Shown piece after piece: positions 23,831-35,039 of a DNA stretch of 64,000 bases (the first letter of the stretch is position 1; each line of letters begins with the position of its first letter). This stretch comes from Haberlea rhodopensis (Eukaryota; Streptophyta; Magnoliopsida; Lamiales; Gesneriaceae): NCBI GenBank assembly GCA_907163345.1, contig CAJQUN010000051.1, positions 2,976,001 to 3,040,000 of the forward strand, in the 5' to 3' direction. A program made the position numbers and the translations under genes. The notes beneath the pieces were generated by a model. That model ran no database searches and was not told the origin of the DNA. It saw only the letters and a list, made by a program, of their open reading frames with translations.

Positions 23831-23842
23831 GCTCTGATACCA
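23831..23842 (-). promoter_or_regulatory. Primer binding site of H (tRNA-iMet)
   Basis: Reversed, TGGTATCAGAGC lies four bases inside the 5' LTR end, as in element F. Confidence 0.85.
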
Positions 23843-23846
23843 CTAA

Positions 23847-25288
23847 TGTCAGGCCTCGCTAGGTATAAGTCTAATATAGCAACAAGAAAGATCTAATCAA
23901 GTACATTAGTAGAATCTAAAATCAATGACATGATGTCATTAGATATTATCCCATTCTTTGAGTCACAAAATTACATTAACCGAAAGTAAAATAGCAGTTG
24001 TGTTAAACCCTATCATGCCATTTTAGATCATCTACGTTCACCATCTACTGACATCCCTAATTGATTTGGTCCTACGTCTTGATTTCCTCAAAATGGACTC
24101 TCGTCAGTGTCCTTCCTTACCACAGGCCCCTACAGGAACAACCCCAAAACCATGAGTATATACGCAACATTCTGGAGTGATAATCAAATGATGACAATCA
24201 TTAGGCATTATGTAAAATGCAAAGATACTTCATGTATTCAATGATTTGGAATATTCTCTTCGATAGTTCCTGTTCATATAATTCATTTCCATATTGTTAG
24301 AAAATATATAATTATTACGATTCTAAAATCCATCCCGAATGTCATGACATTTATTCAAACAAATAACAATTCTCTTTTCGCTGTAACCAAACAATTATGG
24401 TACACATCGCTTCGAATTATCCCCGGCATATATAATATTCATCACTTTGACATGACATCGGCAAGTATAATATTTCCTTCACTTCAGACATGACCGCGAC
24501 ATTTACCATCGCTTTGACATGACAACGACATTCAGCGACATATATTATATATTCCTCACTACGATAAGACAGCGGCAAGATCCAATTCAATTACATATAG
24601 ATCCCACAACAAACATATAAGCATATTCATCATACTACCAAAATGCTTGTATGTCTATACGTAACTTGTTCGTCAAAATAAATGAGGAAAGATAGAATTA
24701 TCCCCTTCTTGGTCCCCGTACCGTGTGTGGGCTCTACACATGTCCAACAATTCAATATTAGTAGCCATATCAAAATAATAATTTTTTCCAAATTTCAAGC
24801 CTCACGATCACTCGCTCCAAGTCCGGCGATCGATCGCGAGCATTTTTTTAAAAAAAGGACGAAAGTTTCTGGACGACAATGATCGATCTCATGTGCTCTC
24901 GCGATCGATCGCTATTCGTACCGATCAATCACCACGGTTCTACCGATCGATCGCTCTGACTACTCATCATCTCCGAACTTAAAATTTAAGCGTGATCGAT
25001 CGCCCATTTTCTGGCGATCGATCGCCATCTCGTTTTTCCAGCCAGAAATTGTGATTTTGGTGCAAGACTCCCACAAATACACATACTACTCATTAATTTA
25101 CCAAAACTCAACAAAACCAACTCAAACACTTTAAAACATGATCATAACAATTTTAACCCAACACATTCCCAATATATCTATCCCAACAACTACCATCATT
25201 CCAAATACATGTCAACATTAAAATGTCATTCCCAAAACCTTAAATCCAAATCCAAGAGTGAACTTAACCCTCTATCAACTTCAACCAA
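23847..25288 (-). repeat. 5' LTR of H, truncated
   Basis: Aligns with 17459-18890 up to TCAACTTCAACCAAG, then the sequence switches abruptly to LTR C. About 280 bp of the LTR start are missing. The donor-like G at the GTACGTA block is changed to T here (24666-24675), and the palindrome cluster at 24795-25035 is richer than in the 3' LTR. It is clearly diverged from its partner. Confidence 0.75.
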
Positions 25289-26138
25289 GAGAGGAAGCAA
25301 TGATCTACAAACGGGACGCCGGGAGTTTATTCTTACTTTTACACAATTTTTTTGTTTTGTTTTTCAATTTAATGATGAACTAAATTTATTTATCAAGATT
25401 ATGGGAGCCATTGTTTTGAACCTGTGACTTAATTATTCTTATCTTGATTGAATTCCTATATCATATGTGCATGATTTATGTTCTTAATGCTTTCAAGGAA
25501 GTAGTTACCTTTGAATTGATATTAGTTGTTGTAATTGAGATTGAGAGATGATATTATAATACGACCTAGTAAATTGTGCCATGGATTGAGATCGAGAGAT
25601 GAGATCAAATACGCGTGTGATAGTAGATATCTCGAATCAAAAGATGGTTGTTTTCACAAATCTTAATACAATATTGAGTTGTTAAATAAGTAACGCAATA
25701 TTGAGTTGTTAAATAAGTATGCGATGAGTGACTTACTGCAATTTGATATTCGGTTTAATATAGTTCGAGATAGTATATTAGATAGAATCCGAGAACTCGT
25801 CACCTTAAAGACATACTGATATTCAATTGACGGTCATCAGAATTACATTGGTAAACCGAAGTCTTGATAATCTTCTCAATTGGATTTTTCTCGTTAACTT
25901 TTATTTGCTTGGTTGGATTAATAGTTTAATTTATTTAAATAGTTTAATTGTTTAATTCATTATCGTAGGTTAAATATAGTTAAAATCATCTTCTTTGATA
26001 CTTACAGTTAGTCCATGTGGGTTCGACACTCGTACTTCATATCTTCATTACTAAAACTTGTCAACCGTGCACTTGCAGTACAAATCGTGCTATTTGAGTT
26101 AAAACGTGCACCGATAGAATTTTTTTAAATAAAACGCA
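25289..26138 (+). repeat. 5' LTR of element C, truncated
   Basis: From GAGGAAGCAATGATCTACAAACG onward it aligns with 56146-56949, the complete LTR C, so the first 700 bp or so are missing. It ends AAACGCA just before the primer site. It carries the GAGATCGAGAGATGA motifs and the CAACCGTGCACTTGC end shared by A, B and C. Confidence 0.75.
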
Positions 26139-26147
26139 TACAAGTTT

Positions 26148-26166
26148 TTGGTGCCGTTGTCGGGGA
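26148..26166 (+). promoter_or_regulatory. Primer binding site of C (tRNA-Asp type)
   Basis: TTGGTGCCGTTGTCGGGGA, two mismatches from the tRNA-Asp complement. Confidence 0.65.
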
Positions 26167-26261
26167 CTAATTTTAGTAATATCATACGAGATTCTTGGAC
26201 TGTAATTTAACCCCTTTTTATATATATTTATTTATGAAAGAAAAAAATTATTATTTGTATT

Positions 26262-27214
26262 TTGTTTTTCTTTCGAAGTACTTGGATGTTTCATCAACAA
26301 ATCTTCACAATTTCTGCCCAACAATGTTCAGAGCCATTTTATGCCGCATGGGAAAGATTCAATGAATTGGCACACACATTCCGGTATCATAATTTTGTGA
26401 ACTATACTCTTCTGCAATTTTTCTACAATCGATTGGATGCAGATATACAAGGATGGGTATTGAACGGAGCTTTGAAAAGTGGTAGTCCCTTGTTTTAAAA
26501 AGATGAAGACGGTATGTTTCACCTGTTCAATGATATGGAGGATTTTGACTATCACTGGCGATGAGATTCTTCATTGCAGGGTTGGAGTCACCAATACCCG
26601 TCGGAACCTCAATACCCTCATTATATGCACCAACCATTTGAACATCATGGAGAGAAGAGAGATAGTTCTGAAGGAGACATGTCTCAGTTGGAGGATACAT
26701 TACTTACATTCATGGCATCATCTGAGAGCATTATGGAAAGCTAGAAAAATTCTATTTATCACCTTGAGCAGCAATTGGTTACCCTCATGGAATCACTTTC
26801 AGCAAGCTGCCATAAGTGTAAGATCTATGAATCAAGTGGTGACAAATCGAGTTTGGTTGCATGATGATGACTACTTCACCAACAAAGTTTGGGGGAGTGA
26901 TCCCACTCAGGATGAATATGCAAGGTTATATGAGCCTCCTGAAGTCAATGAGCCTACATTGGAAGTTATTTGAGGAGTTCCCACTGATAGATGAGTCGAG
27001 TGTAATGCTGGAGGATGAGCATATTTTCAAAACTAGTGATAGACACCCATCAATAGTGAAATGTTCTATGTCATTTGTGGATCCATTCTTCCCATCGATT
27101 TCAACTTCACCATACTATATCCTCCAAAAGATGAAGAAAAGCTGGGAATCCTTCTCCCATGCATCTATCAATTCAAGAAGAAAATTGTTGTAGCGATGAA
27201 CTTACACTCTAGAG
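26262..27214 (+). pseudogene. gag-like region of pol-less element C
   Basis: WERFNELAHTFRYHNF and RLDADIQGWVLNGALKSG match the gag core also seen in C2. Stops follow after GSPLF and in later frames. Downstream, frames with NKVWGSDPTQDEYARLYE and FPSIDFNFTILYPPKDEEK-like content have no clear identity. Instead of protease and RT, the sequence runs to CGATGAACTTACACTCTAG, where element B is inserted. It resumes at 53799 with sequence that in C2 lies immediately next to this point. The pol-less state therefore predates the insertion of B. Confidence 0.6.
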
Positions 27215-28605
27215 GATAAGTGTGATTTTTACACTTATATTTCTAGGATTTTAATATTTTTTATGTTGATTCCGGGACGATATTATGTGATTTTCTGTAC
27301 ATTAAAGTGGAGCTCAAAATGATGAAAAAGAACTCAAATGAACGACCGGTCGAACAAACGGCGAAAACTCAACTTTTAAAGAAAAAGGTTCATCGATTGA
27401 TCGGTAGCATTGTACTGATCGATCGGTCTCAAGAATTAGGTTGAGTTGAAGTCTGAAGAATTACCGATCGAATGGTAGAAATGTTCCGATCGATCGGTAG
27501 CGTGACGCAGCTAAAAATGATTTAATTCGAGGAATTACCGATCAATAGATAAATCTTAGTGATCGATCGGTATGTGAAAATTTCTGAAAAAATTATACAT
27601 TTTAGAGTTAGTGTTCGACAAGGAATCTTTCTAAAAACTTCTCTACTATAAATATAACATGATGGATGACCAAACCAGTTAATGCACCATATTCTACCCT
27701 CGAATTTAGACTCCCTATCATCTTCCAAGCCGCCAAGCAAGATTCAACCAAGAGACGAAAGACGAACATCGCCCGGAGTCAATTCCTCGCGTCTATTAGT
27801 ATTTCTGAACTTTTTGCTTATTTAATTCATAGTTTTTGATGTTGTTTATCTTAGAACAATTCTATAATCATCTTTCTACGAAGATGATTGTAGGCTAAGA
27901 TTATTTTATCTAGACTACGGGATCCTAAGTTGTACTTATGGTTTGATTGTTAGTTTTTGATTAATTCCATATTATCTTTGTGCAAAATTTATGATTTTAA
28001 TGCTTTCATGGATTGATCACCATTGAATTGAACATATATATTATAATTGTGATCGAGATATGATAGTATAATATGAAGAGTAAACTATGTCGTGGATTTC
28101 AGATTGAGATCGAGAGACGGATCAAATACACGTGTGAAGATATCTAGTAATCGAAGCTATAAGTTCTTACAAAGCCATTTACAATATTGAATTGTTAATA
28201 AGTGGACGACAACTTACTACAATTTAATATTATGTGTAATATAGCTCGAGAGAGTAATTAGATAATTTAGGAGCACTTGTCACCTTAGAATTATATGGAT
28301 GATCAATCAGCACTAACAAGATAATTATAGGGGATTATATAGGTGAACTAAAGTCTTGATAATTCATCTTTATTGAATTCGTAAGGGTGCTTGTTGATTT
28401 GGGAGTTGATTTCTTATTCTATTTTCATTATTATTGTATTTTCAACAACTATTCGTCGGCTAAATATAATTAAAGGGGTTACGGTTGATACTTACTACTA
28501 GTCCATGTGGTTACATCATCCCTACGTCTTAAAACTATACTAAAACTTGACATCGTGCAATTGTGAATTAATCGATCACTACTGGTATTATATTGTTTAA
28601 AAAAG
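27215..28605 (+). repeat. 5' LTR of element B
   Basis: The start, expected as TGATAAGTGTG by comparison with C2, reads GGATAAGTGTG. The end TTTAAAAAAGC lies just before a tRNA-Asp primer site. Copies of CGATCGATCGG and degenerate forms lie at 27388-27570. It pairs with 52385-53798. The 215 bp upstream (27000-27214) are also repeated upstream of the 3' copy. Confidence 0.7.
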
Positions 28606-28608
28606 CTT

Positions 28609-28626
28609 TGGCACCGTTGCCGGGGA
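28609..28626 (+). promoter_or_regulatory. Primer binding site of B (tRNA-Asp type)
   Basis: TGGCACCGTTGCCGGGGA, one mismatch from the tRNA-Asp complement. Confidence 0.75.
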
Positions 28627-28739
28627 CTAGTCTTAGTAATATCATACAAGATTAGTTTATTGTAATTTTTCCATTCACTTTCTTTTTGTTTTTGTTTATT
28701 TCTTACTACTCTTCACTACTGTTATTTGATCTACCGTGC

Positions 28740-29830
28740 ATGAATTGTCTTTGTTTATGCTAAGGAGTGAACGACCTATACTTGAGCCTTTTGACCTGAA
28801 ATGGATACGTACTTGTCGTACAAGGCTAAGGCAAGCTAGACACCCATGGCTGACAGCAAAACAAACGAGGAGATACATGTGGTAAGATCACTTATGGACT
28901 ACACTCGACTATCTTTTCAAGGATCATTGTCTAGCATCACTAGACCAAGCATCCAGGATAACAACTTCGAGATCAAGCATGTTATCATCCAATGATCCAA
29001 CACTCAGTCCAGCTTGGTAAATCGGTTATTGGTGATCCCAACGCCCACATATCTAACTTTTTTTAGATCTGTGACACGTTCAAACATAATGTCGCTATTG
29101 ATGACCCCATTAGGTTATGATTTTGCGCTTTTCGTTAAAAGATAAAGCTAAATCGTGGTTGCATTTATTGCATGCAGTTTCTATCACTACATGGGATGGG
29201 ATGGCGCAATTATTGCTATCAAAATATTTCCCAACATCAAAGACTACAAAGATGTGCAATGACATCACTACCTTCACTCAACATGATCCAGAAACATTAT
29301 ATGAGGCATGGGAATGCTTCAAGGACATATTGAGAAGATGCTCACACCACTGCCTTCCTATATGGCTTCATGTACAAACATTCTATAATGATTTATTTTC
29401 TGGTAATCGTGCTATGATAGATGCAGCAGCAGGAGGTATTATCATGAGAAAGACACCTAAGGAGGCCTATACACTGTTGGAGGAGATGGCTTCAAATATC
29501 TATCAATGGCAGTCCGAGAGGAACGTGCCAAAGAGGCCAATTGGAGTGCATCAAGTTGATGAAGTGACTGTGATATCGGCTCAACTTGAATCATTGAGTA
29601 AGAACTGGGATAGCATGACAGCTATGCAAGTTCAAGATGTAACATGCGAGTTATGTCAAGGATGACATACTAGCACTGAATGCCAAACAGGTAACCCATT
29701 TTTCCAGATAACTCATATTCCAACAACAATAACCAACCGTGGAGGAATCATCCGAACTTCTCTTGGTCCAACCAAAAGAATGTATTGAACCTACAACCAC
29801 CACCGGGTTATCCACCAAAGCTAAAGCATG
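28740..29830 (+). pseudogene. gag of element B (Athila-like)
   Basis: Pieces in different frames give the Athila gag series: NNFEIKHVIIQ (28970), RFSLKDKAKSWLHLL, TTWDGMAQLLLSKYFPTSKT, ETLYEAWECFKDILRRC, AMIDAAAGGIIMRKTPKEAY and LLEEMASNIYQW (29117-29665). A broken CELCQG...H...C zinc knuckle follows at 29650. The longest open piece is 182 codons. A frameshift near 29110 and a stop within the knuckle kill the protein. Confidence 0.75.
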
Positions 29831-30760
29831 GAGGAGATACGGGCCAAGTTTAGAGCATCTACTGAGACAAGGATAAATAATCAAGATGCATCGATCAAGA
29901 ACTTGGAGATGCAAGTGGGACAACTAGCAACCATCCTAGCTAGGAGAGCACTAGGAAGTTTGCCAAGTGATACTGAAAAAAATTCAAGGGAGCAAGCTAA
30001 TGTGGTAACCTTAGGAATGGGAAGGAGCTAGGTGATGAGGAAGCCACTGAAAAGGTGGAAATCAAGCAAGAGAGGAAGAAGCAACCACGCGACAAGGGTA
30101 AGTCCATTAAAACCACTACATCCATCGCATTACAAGAAAAAGGTACACATTCCCCTCATATTTCTCGCAGCAGTTAATAGGGAAAAAGTTGATTCAAAAT
30201 TTGCCAAATTTCTTGGTATACATAAGAATTTGCATATTGATATGCCATTCATTTAAAGAAAATATCAAACTATGCTAAATTCTTAAAGGAAATTCTATCA
30301 AAGAAGCAGAAACTGGGAGAGAATGAGACTATTTATTTGACTGAGGAATGTTCTTCCATTGTGCAATAGAAATCGGCTACTAAATTGAAAGATTCAGGGA
30401 GTTTTCTACTATTGGGTCTATTTCTTCTATTAAATCGTTATGTGATTTGGGTGCGGGTGTTAACTTAATACCTTTATCTGTTTTCAGGCAACTTGGATTG
30501 GGAGAGCCAAAGCCTACAAGGGTGGTGTTGCAAATGGTGGACAAGTCTGTCACATACCCACTAGGAATCATTGAGGATGTGCCTGTCAAGATAAACCAAT
30601 TCACCTATCCGGTGGATTTCCTAGTGTTGGATATGGAGGAGGATATGAGTACACCATTGATTTTAGGACGACCGTTCCACTGGAAGAGCGATTATCAATG
30701 TTGAAGAAGGGAAGTTGATCCTCTGTGTAGGAGAGGATCAAGTCACTTTTAATATGTTTC
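29831..30760 (+). pseudogene. gag tail and protease of element B
   Basis: A coiled-coil-like NLEMQVGQLATILARRALG (29900-29960) precedes SLPSDTEKNSREQ, the usual gag-protease spacer. The protease core reads GAGVNLIPLSVFRQLGLGEP, then IIEDVPVKINQFTYPVDFLV and STPLILGRPF (30447-30690). D-L-G-A in the neighbouring bases is the expected active site. A frameshift after GRPF separates it from VEEGKLIL-type sequence. Confidence 0.65.
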
Positions 30761-31255
30761 AATCCTCCACACACACACAACGAGCATAACTATTTAGAAG
30801 TTAATGTAATTGATATTGTGCTTATTGATGTGGTGCAAGGAAATGAAAAACTGGAGTAAAGACGGAGCTAAGAATTGAAGAATGTAAAAGCCATGACAAG
30901 GCAAAGCCAAACGAAGAAGAAGAAGAAGAAGAAGGGAAGAAAAATTTGAGGGGGACTTTTTGAGCCCACGAAAACAATTATCTATTTTTATAAAATCAAA
31001 TTTTTTTAGAAAAATATGAATACATAGTTTGGTAAGTATGGTGCACTGCTATGATAGAAAGTGGGATGGGATGACACCACGGAAGCTAAGCAGTGGGAAT
31101 TCTAAAGATTCCCCCATGGAATTCCTTCAGAGCCTGTTGGATAATTTTATGGATTCTGAAGCCACAGACATATCAACGTAGATTGGCATGCTTTTCAACC
31201 AGCAGGGCCCATCTCCATTTTTGTAATGAAATGTATGAATTACGTATGAACGGAA

Positions 31256-31441
31256 TTGCATAAAGCTCATCCACCTCGCATTTTTCAAAGCAAGCGAAAA
31301 GCTTCATGGGTTGGATCATTCACTGTTACTAAGGTATACCCTCATGGAGTCATTAAGGTAAGGGATAATATTCTAGACACTTATGTTGTTACTGATGATA
31401 GGTTGAGACATTACCCAGTAGATCCCTTTGTGTACCACTAA
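31256..31441 (+). pseudogene. Last part of integrase of element B
   Basis: KASWVGSFTVTKVYPHGVIKV and a final LRHYPVDPF match the C-terminal domain seen complete in D (38420-38560: a VVTNVYPHGAVEI-type block ending LKHYYDG). RT, RNase H and most of integrase are deleted between 30760 and 31250. Confidence 0.55.
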
Positions 31442-31793
31442 CCACCCCAAACGTTGATGAAATTGGATTTGCAAGTTAAAAGGTTGCATGTGGACACCCA
31501 AAACAAGATTGAAGATTTTGCAAGCCAATGACTCTACACCACTCTATGTTCCGAATTTTTGAGGTATATTGACTAAATTCTTCTTGAAAATTGATATTTG
31601 ATACTTACAAAGTTTGGGTGAATACAAAGATTGGATCTTTTTTTTTATATTTGTGGAGTTGATAAATTAAGATAGTCAAGTTTGGGGAATTTGGTGGCGA
31701 ATTTAGAATGTGGAAAATATTGTTGGTGGATAGTTTGGATTATGGTTATTGTTGCCTGGATTGTGGGTATATTTTTCGTTGATTGTGATTGTC

Positions 31794-31836
31794 ATGGCAC
31801 CAAAGATGAGGCAAAGGCCTGGAGTATCCACTTCCG
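31794..31836 (+). pseudogene. Start of second ORF of element B, split by D
   Basis: ATG at 31794 begins MAPKMRQRPGVSTS. The frame resumes at 51961 (sharing one G) with DEAALDFYRAMQ, interrupted by TGA and TAG, then REFFANLKAFPN. MAPK-R...RERGL...VREF-AN is the start pattern of the putative plant transposon protein family also seen in element A. A PPT-like AAGTTTGGGGAATTTGG lies just upstream (31678). Confidence 0.55.
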
Positions 31837-33261
31837 TGATGTGACTAGAAATAGATGCATATATTGCGTTTAATTGCCTACTATTTGGTATGTTTTGATT
31901 GATAAATTGATACATATGCTACCTAATCGTATATTTGTTTAAATGTAGGTGGAATAGAAGAAATCAAGCTAACAATGAATAAGGACCAAGAAATGCATTG
32001 GAGATGACAAGAGATCACAGTAGACCAAGAAAAATGCAGAAAAGTTGGCCAAGACAGGCGATCCATCGTCCACGAAGCAGAGATCGATCGCCTCGAGGCA
32101 GAAAGTTTAAGAAAAAAAATTCATGAACTAGCGATCGATCGCCGAGAAGCACCAATCGATCACCAAAACATTCTGACTGAAAAAAGTAAGTTGACGATCG
32201 ATCGCCGGCTTATCGCGATCGATTGCTAGAGGAGCCCGAGAAAGAAAGGAAACTTGGCTTTCTTTACCATCTTTGGGAGATTTTGACATATCTTAGCACT
32301 CCTCCTACCATATAACTTGAAAATCAGCCTCCCAAATAGGATTATTCAGACTTTAGACTTAGAAAAATTTATATTTCTCTCAACTTTTGAAGAACGCTTT
32401 GGAGGATCAAAACACGAAGACGGAGTTAAGGCACGGGAATCATGTTTCTCTTTAGTAACTTTTTCTCTAGCTTTTATTTAACGTTTTCTAGACTAGCTTT
32501 TGTTGTTTTTGATTCAGTCATGCTTGGCTAAACCTGTTTAATTCTTGTTTGAGGGATACTTGCCTTTGGATTTAAACACTTGTGAGAATTTTGGTTTGAT
32601 TGCATGATTTTATTTCAATTTCAAATTGTTTTTCAGATTATTGTTGATATGATTGTTGTGTTTGATTGATAGGTTGATCACCTAGTAATCATATACACAA
32701 TTTAAGGCTAATTAAGAAGCAACTAAGATTGATAATTACCTGATTTTGGTGTTATTAAAAGTCTTAGGAAAAATGATTTGATAATCGATTCTAACCACTG
32801 TAGTTTTATTGATTATATTCGTCAAACTTACTAGTTTTTGAAGCAATCATTGAGTAATCTTAACGGCTGTAGTTTTTGTTAATGATTTGATAATAGTCGA
32901 ATTTGAATGTTGTTTTCTGTTTGACTACGATTAAGGTGATGGAGGAATTAAATTTCCAAATGATGAATAATTGAATAAAAGTCGAATCTTTTGTTAATCA
33001 ATGATTAAGTGAATAATTTCCAAAGGTAAAGTCAACCGAATACCAAGAATTGCTTTTTAATCTTGATAATCAAGTAATTCCGCTTTCTTTAGTTTAATTA
33101 ATTTTAGTTAAGAACTATAAAACCCCTGAATTTTATTACTCAATTTTTTCTTTTGTTAACACAAGATAATACACTTCCCTGTGGGATCGATATCTACTTA
33201 TTACATTTATTTGTTGTTAACTGAGAAGGGTTAATTTGGTGGTACACGATAAGCGCACACC
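31837..33261 (+). repeat. 5' LTR of D
   Basis: TGATGTGACTAGAAATAG...GCGCACACC. The palindrome cluster at 32045-32230 has mostly GCGATCGATCGCC forms. The 3' LTR starts TGACGTGACTAG, lacks about 215 bp corresponding to 32227-32440, and has an extra 43-bp tandem unit. Confidence 0.75.
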
Positions 33262-33267
33262 AATTTT

Positions 33268-33285
33268 TGGTGAGGTTGCCGGGGA
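33268..33285 (+). promoter_or_regulatory. Primer binding site of D (tRNA-Asp type, diverged)
   Basis: TGGTGAGGTTGCCGGGGA, three mismatches from the tRNA-Asp complement. Confidence 0.6.
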
Positions 33286-33356
33286 AGGCGTTTACTTTTG
33301 TGTTAACTTTTATTTTTATTTTTTTTCTTCTCATTTTATGCTATTGTCATTTGTTA

Positions 33357-34740
33357 ATGAGTATAGACGATCTCTCATATCAAGAAGACAACGTTCAATA
33401 CGATCCTGAAATCGAGAGGACGCTACATAGGCGAAGAAGAGAAGCTAGAAGACAAGAAGAGGAAGAAAGGAATAACATGGCCGTGAATCGAAGTTTACAA
33501 CAACTGGCCAATCCAGATTTGAACCAGCAACCTCTTTGCATTACTTTTCCTGCTCTTGCAACAAATATAATTTTGAATTAAAATCCGGACTAATACATTT
33601 GGTGCCTTCTTTTCATGGACTTGCAGGAGAGCATCCTCACAAGCACTTAATGAAGTTTCATGTGGTTTGCACCACCATGACTGACTGGGATTACAGGGGA
33701 ACAAATCAAGTTGAGAGCCTTTCCCTTCTCCTTAAAGGATGTTGTGAAGGATTGGTTATTTTATCTACCATCAGGCTCGATTACCACATGGAATGACTTG
33801 AAGAGGACTTCTCTTGAGAAATACTTTCCCACATCGAGGGCTGCCAACATACAAAAAGGAATCTACAGCATTAGGCAATACACCAGAGAGACACTTCACG
33901 AGTACTGGGAACGCTTCAAAAATTTGAGTGCAAGTTGCAAATAACATCAGATAAGTGAGCATCTCCTTCTTCGATACTTTTATGAACGTTTTTTGTCTAG
34001 TGACATAAATTTCGTAGATGCTACGAGCGGTGGAGCTTTTGTGGATAAGACACTGGAGGAGACGAGAAATTTGATAGCAAACATGGCAGCGAACTCACAG
34101 CAATTTGGCAACTTTAGAGCTGATCGATCTCAAAGGAAATAAGGCGAGGTAAATGTATCTAATCTTGAGCAACAACTTATTAGCCTCACCTCTCTTGTTC
34201 GTCAAATGGCATGAGGAAATGGACAGAATGTAAAGCCGTGTGCAATTTGTTTGGAGATTAGTCATACCACGGATGCATGCCCCTCACTTCAAGAGACATC
34301 TGCTAAGCAAGTTAATGCAGCGGGTGGATTTTCGGGGCAACCACAACGCAAATATGACCCCCTACTCGAACACTTAAACCCAGGATGGAAAGACCACCCA
34401 AATCTGAGCTACGGACCACAATCGATGAGTCATGCTCCACCTCAAGTACCACAACATTCACCACCTTACAGGCCACCATTTCAGAGGACACAATAGTCTA
34501 ATTTTCCTTACTGGCGATAGACTCAAAATTATTATTCCAGATCTTGCTCATAATGTTACAAAATTTCAACAGGAAACAAGTTCCAGCATTCAAACCTTGA
34601 ACACTCAAGTGGGTCAACTAGCAACCGCACTCAATCATGCGGAAGCTCATGGATCGAACACCCTACCCTCCCAAACAGTGATGAATCCAAGGGAGAATGC
34701 AAGTGCAGTCACACTGAGAAGTGTAAGAAATTGGATATAG
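33357..34740 (+). pseudogene. gag of D (Athila-like)
   Basis: ATG at 33357 begins an Arg/Glu-rich N-terminus (EIERTLHRRRREARRQEEEE). The core follows in shifted frames: FELKSGLIHLVPSFHGLAGE, HPHKHLMKFHVVCTTM, AFPFSLKDVVKDWLFYLPSG, TTWNDLKRTSLEKYFPTSRA, ETLHEYWERFKNLSASC and DATSGGAFVDKT. A CAIC-x4-H-x4-C zinc knuckle lies near 34240. Frameshifts near 33590 and 33700 and stops near 33945 and 34140 interrupt it. A homologue in B (28740-29830) has the same order of motifs. Confidence 0.8.
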
Positions 34741-35039
34741 CATAGAAGAAGGAGCGAACCCGCCCAAGGATGATGAGGAGAAGGAAGCTGAAGTTGGAAC
34801 CAAAGCCACCGTGGAAACTGAGGTACCAAAATGTAAGCTTCCTCCCTTGTCTGAGTATAAAGTTCCACCCCCTTTTCCCCAAGCATTAAAGGATAATAGG
34901 AAAGAAGACTCAAAGAATTGTATGAGACTTTTCGACTGTGTGAGGTAAACATTCATTTGCTTGATGTTATTCAACAAGTGCCTCGTTATGCAAATTTTTT
35001 AAAAGATTTATGCACTGTGAAAAGAAATCATAGCTTGAA

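Larger units (their letters stand above)
17459..25288 (-). mobile_element. H: minus-strand chromovirus (Tekay/Del-like), 5' LTR truncated
   Basis: Reading leftwards: partial 5' LTR (25288-23847), iMet primer site, gag, pol, polypurine tract, complete 3' LTR (19184-17459). It was inserted in the LTR of G after GCATG. The matching duplication at the other end is gone because the 5' LTR is fused to the LTR of element C at 25288/25289. The two LTRs show many substitutions and small indels, so this is clearly older than F. Confidence 0.85.

Noticed and set aside
30918..30940. GAA microsatellite in element B
   Set aside because: An ordinary simple repeat without further context.
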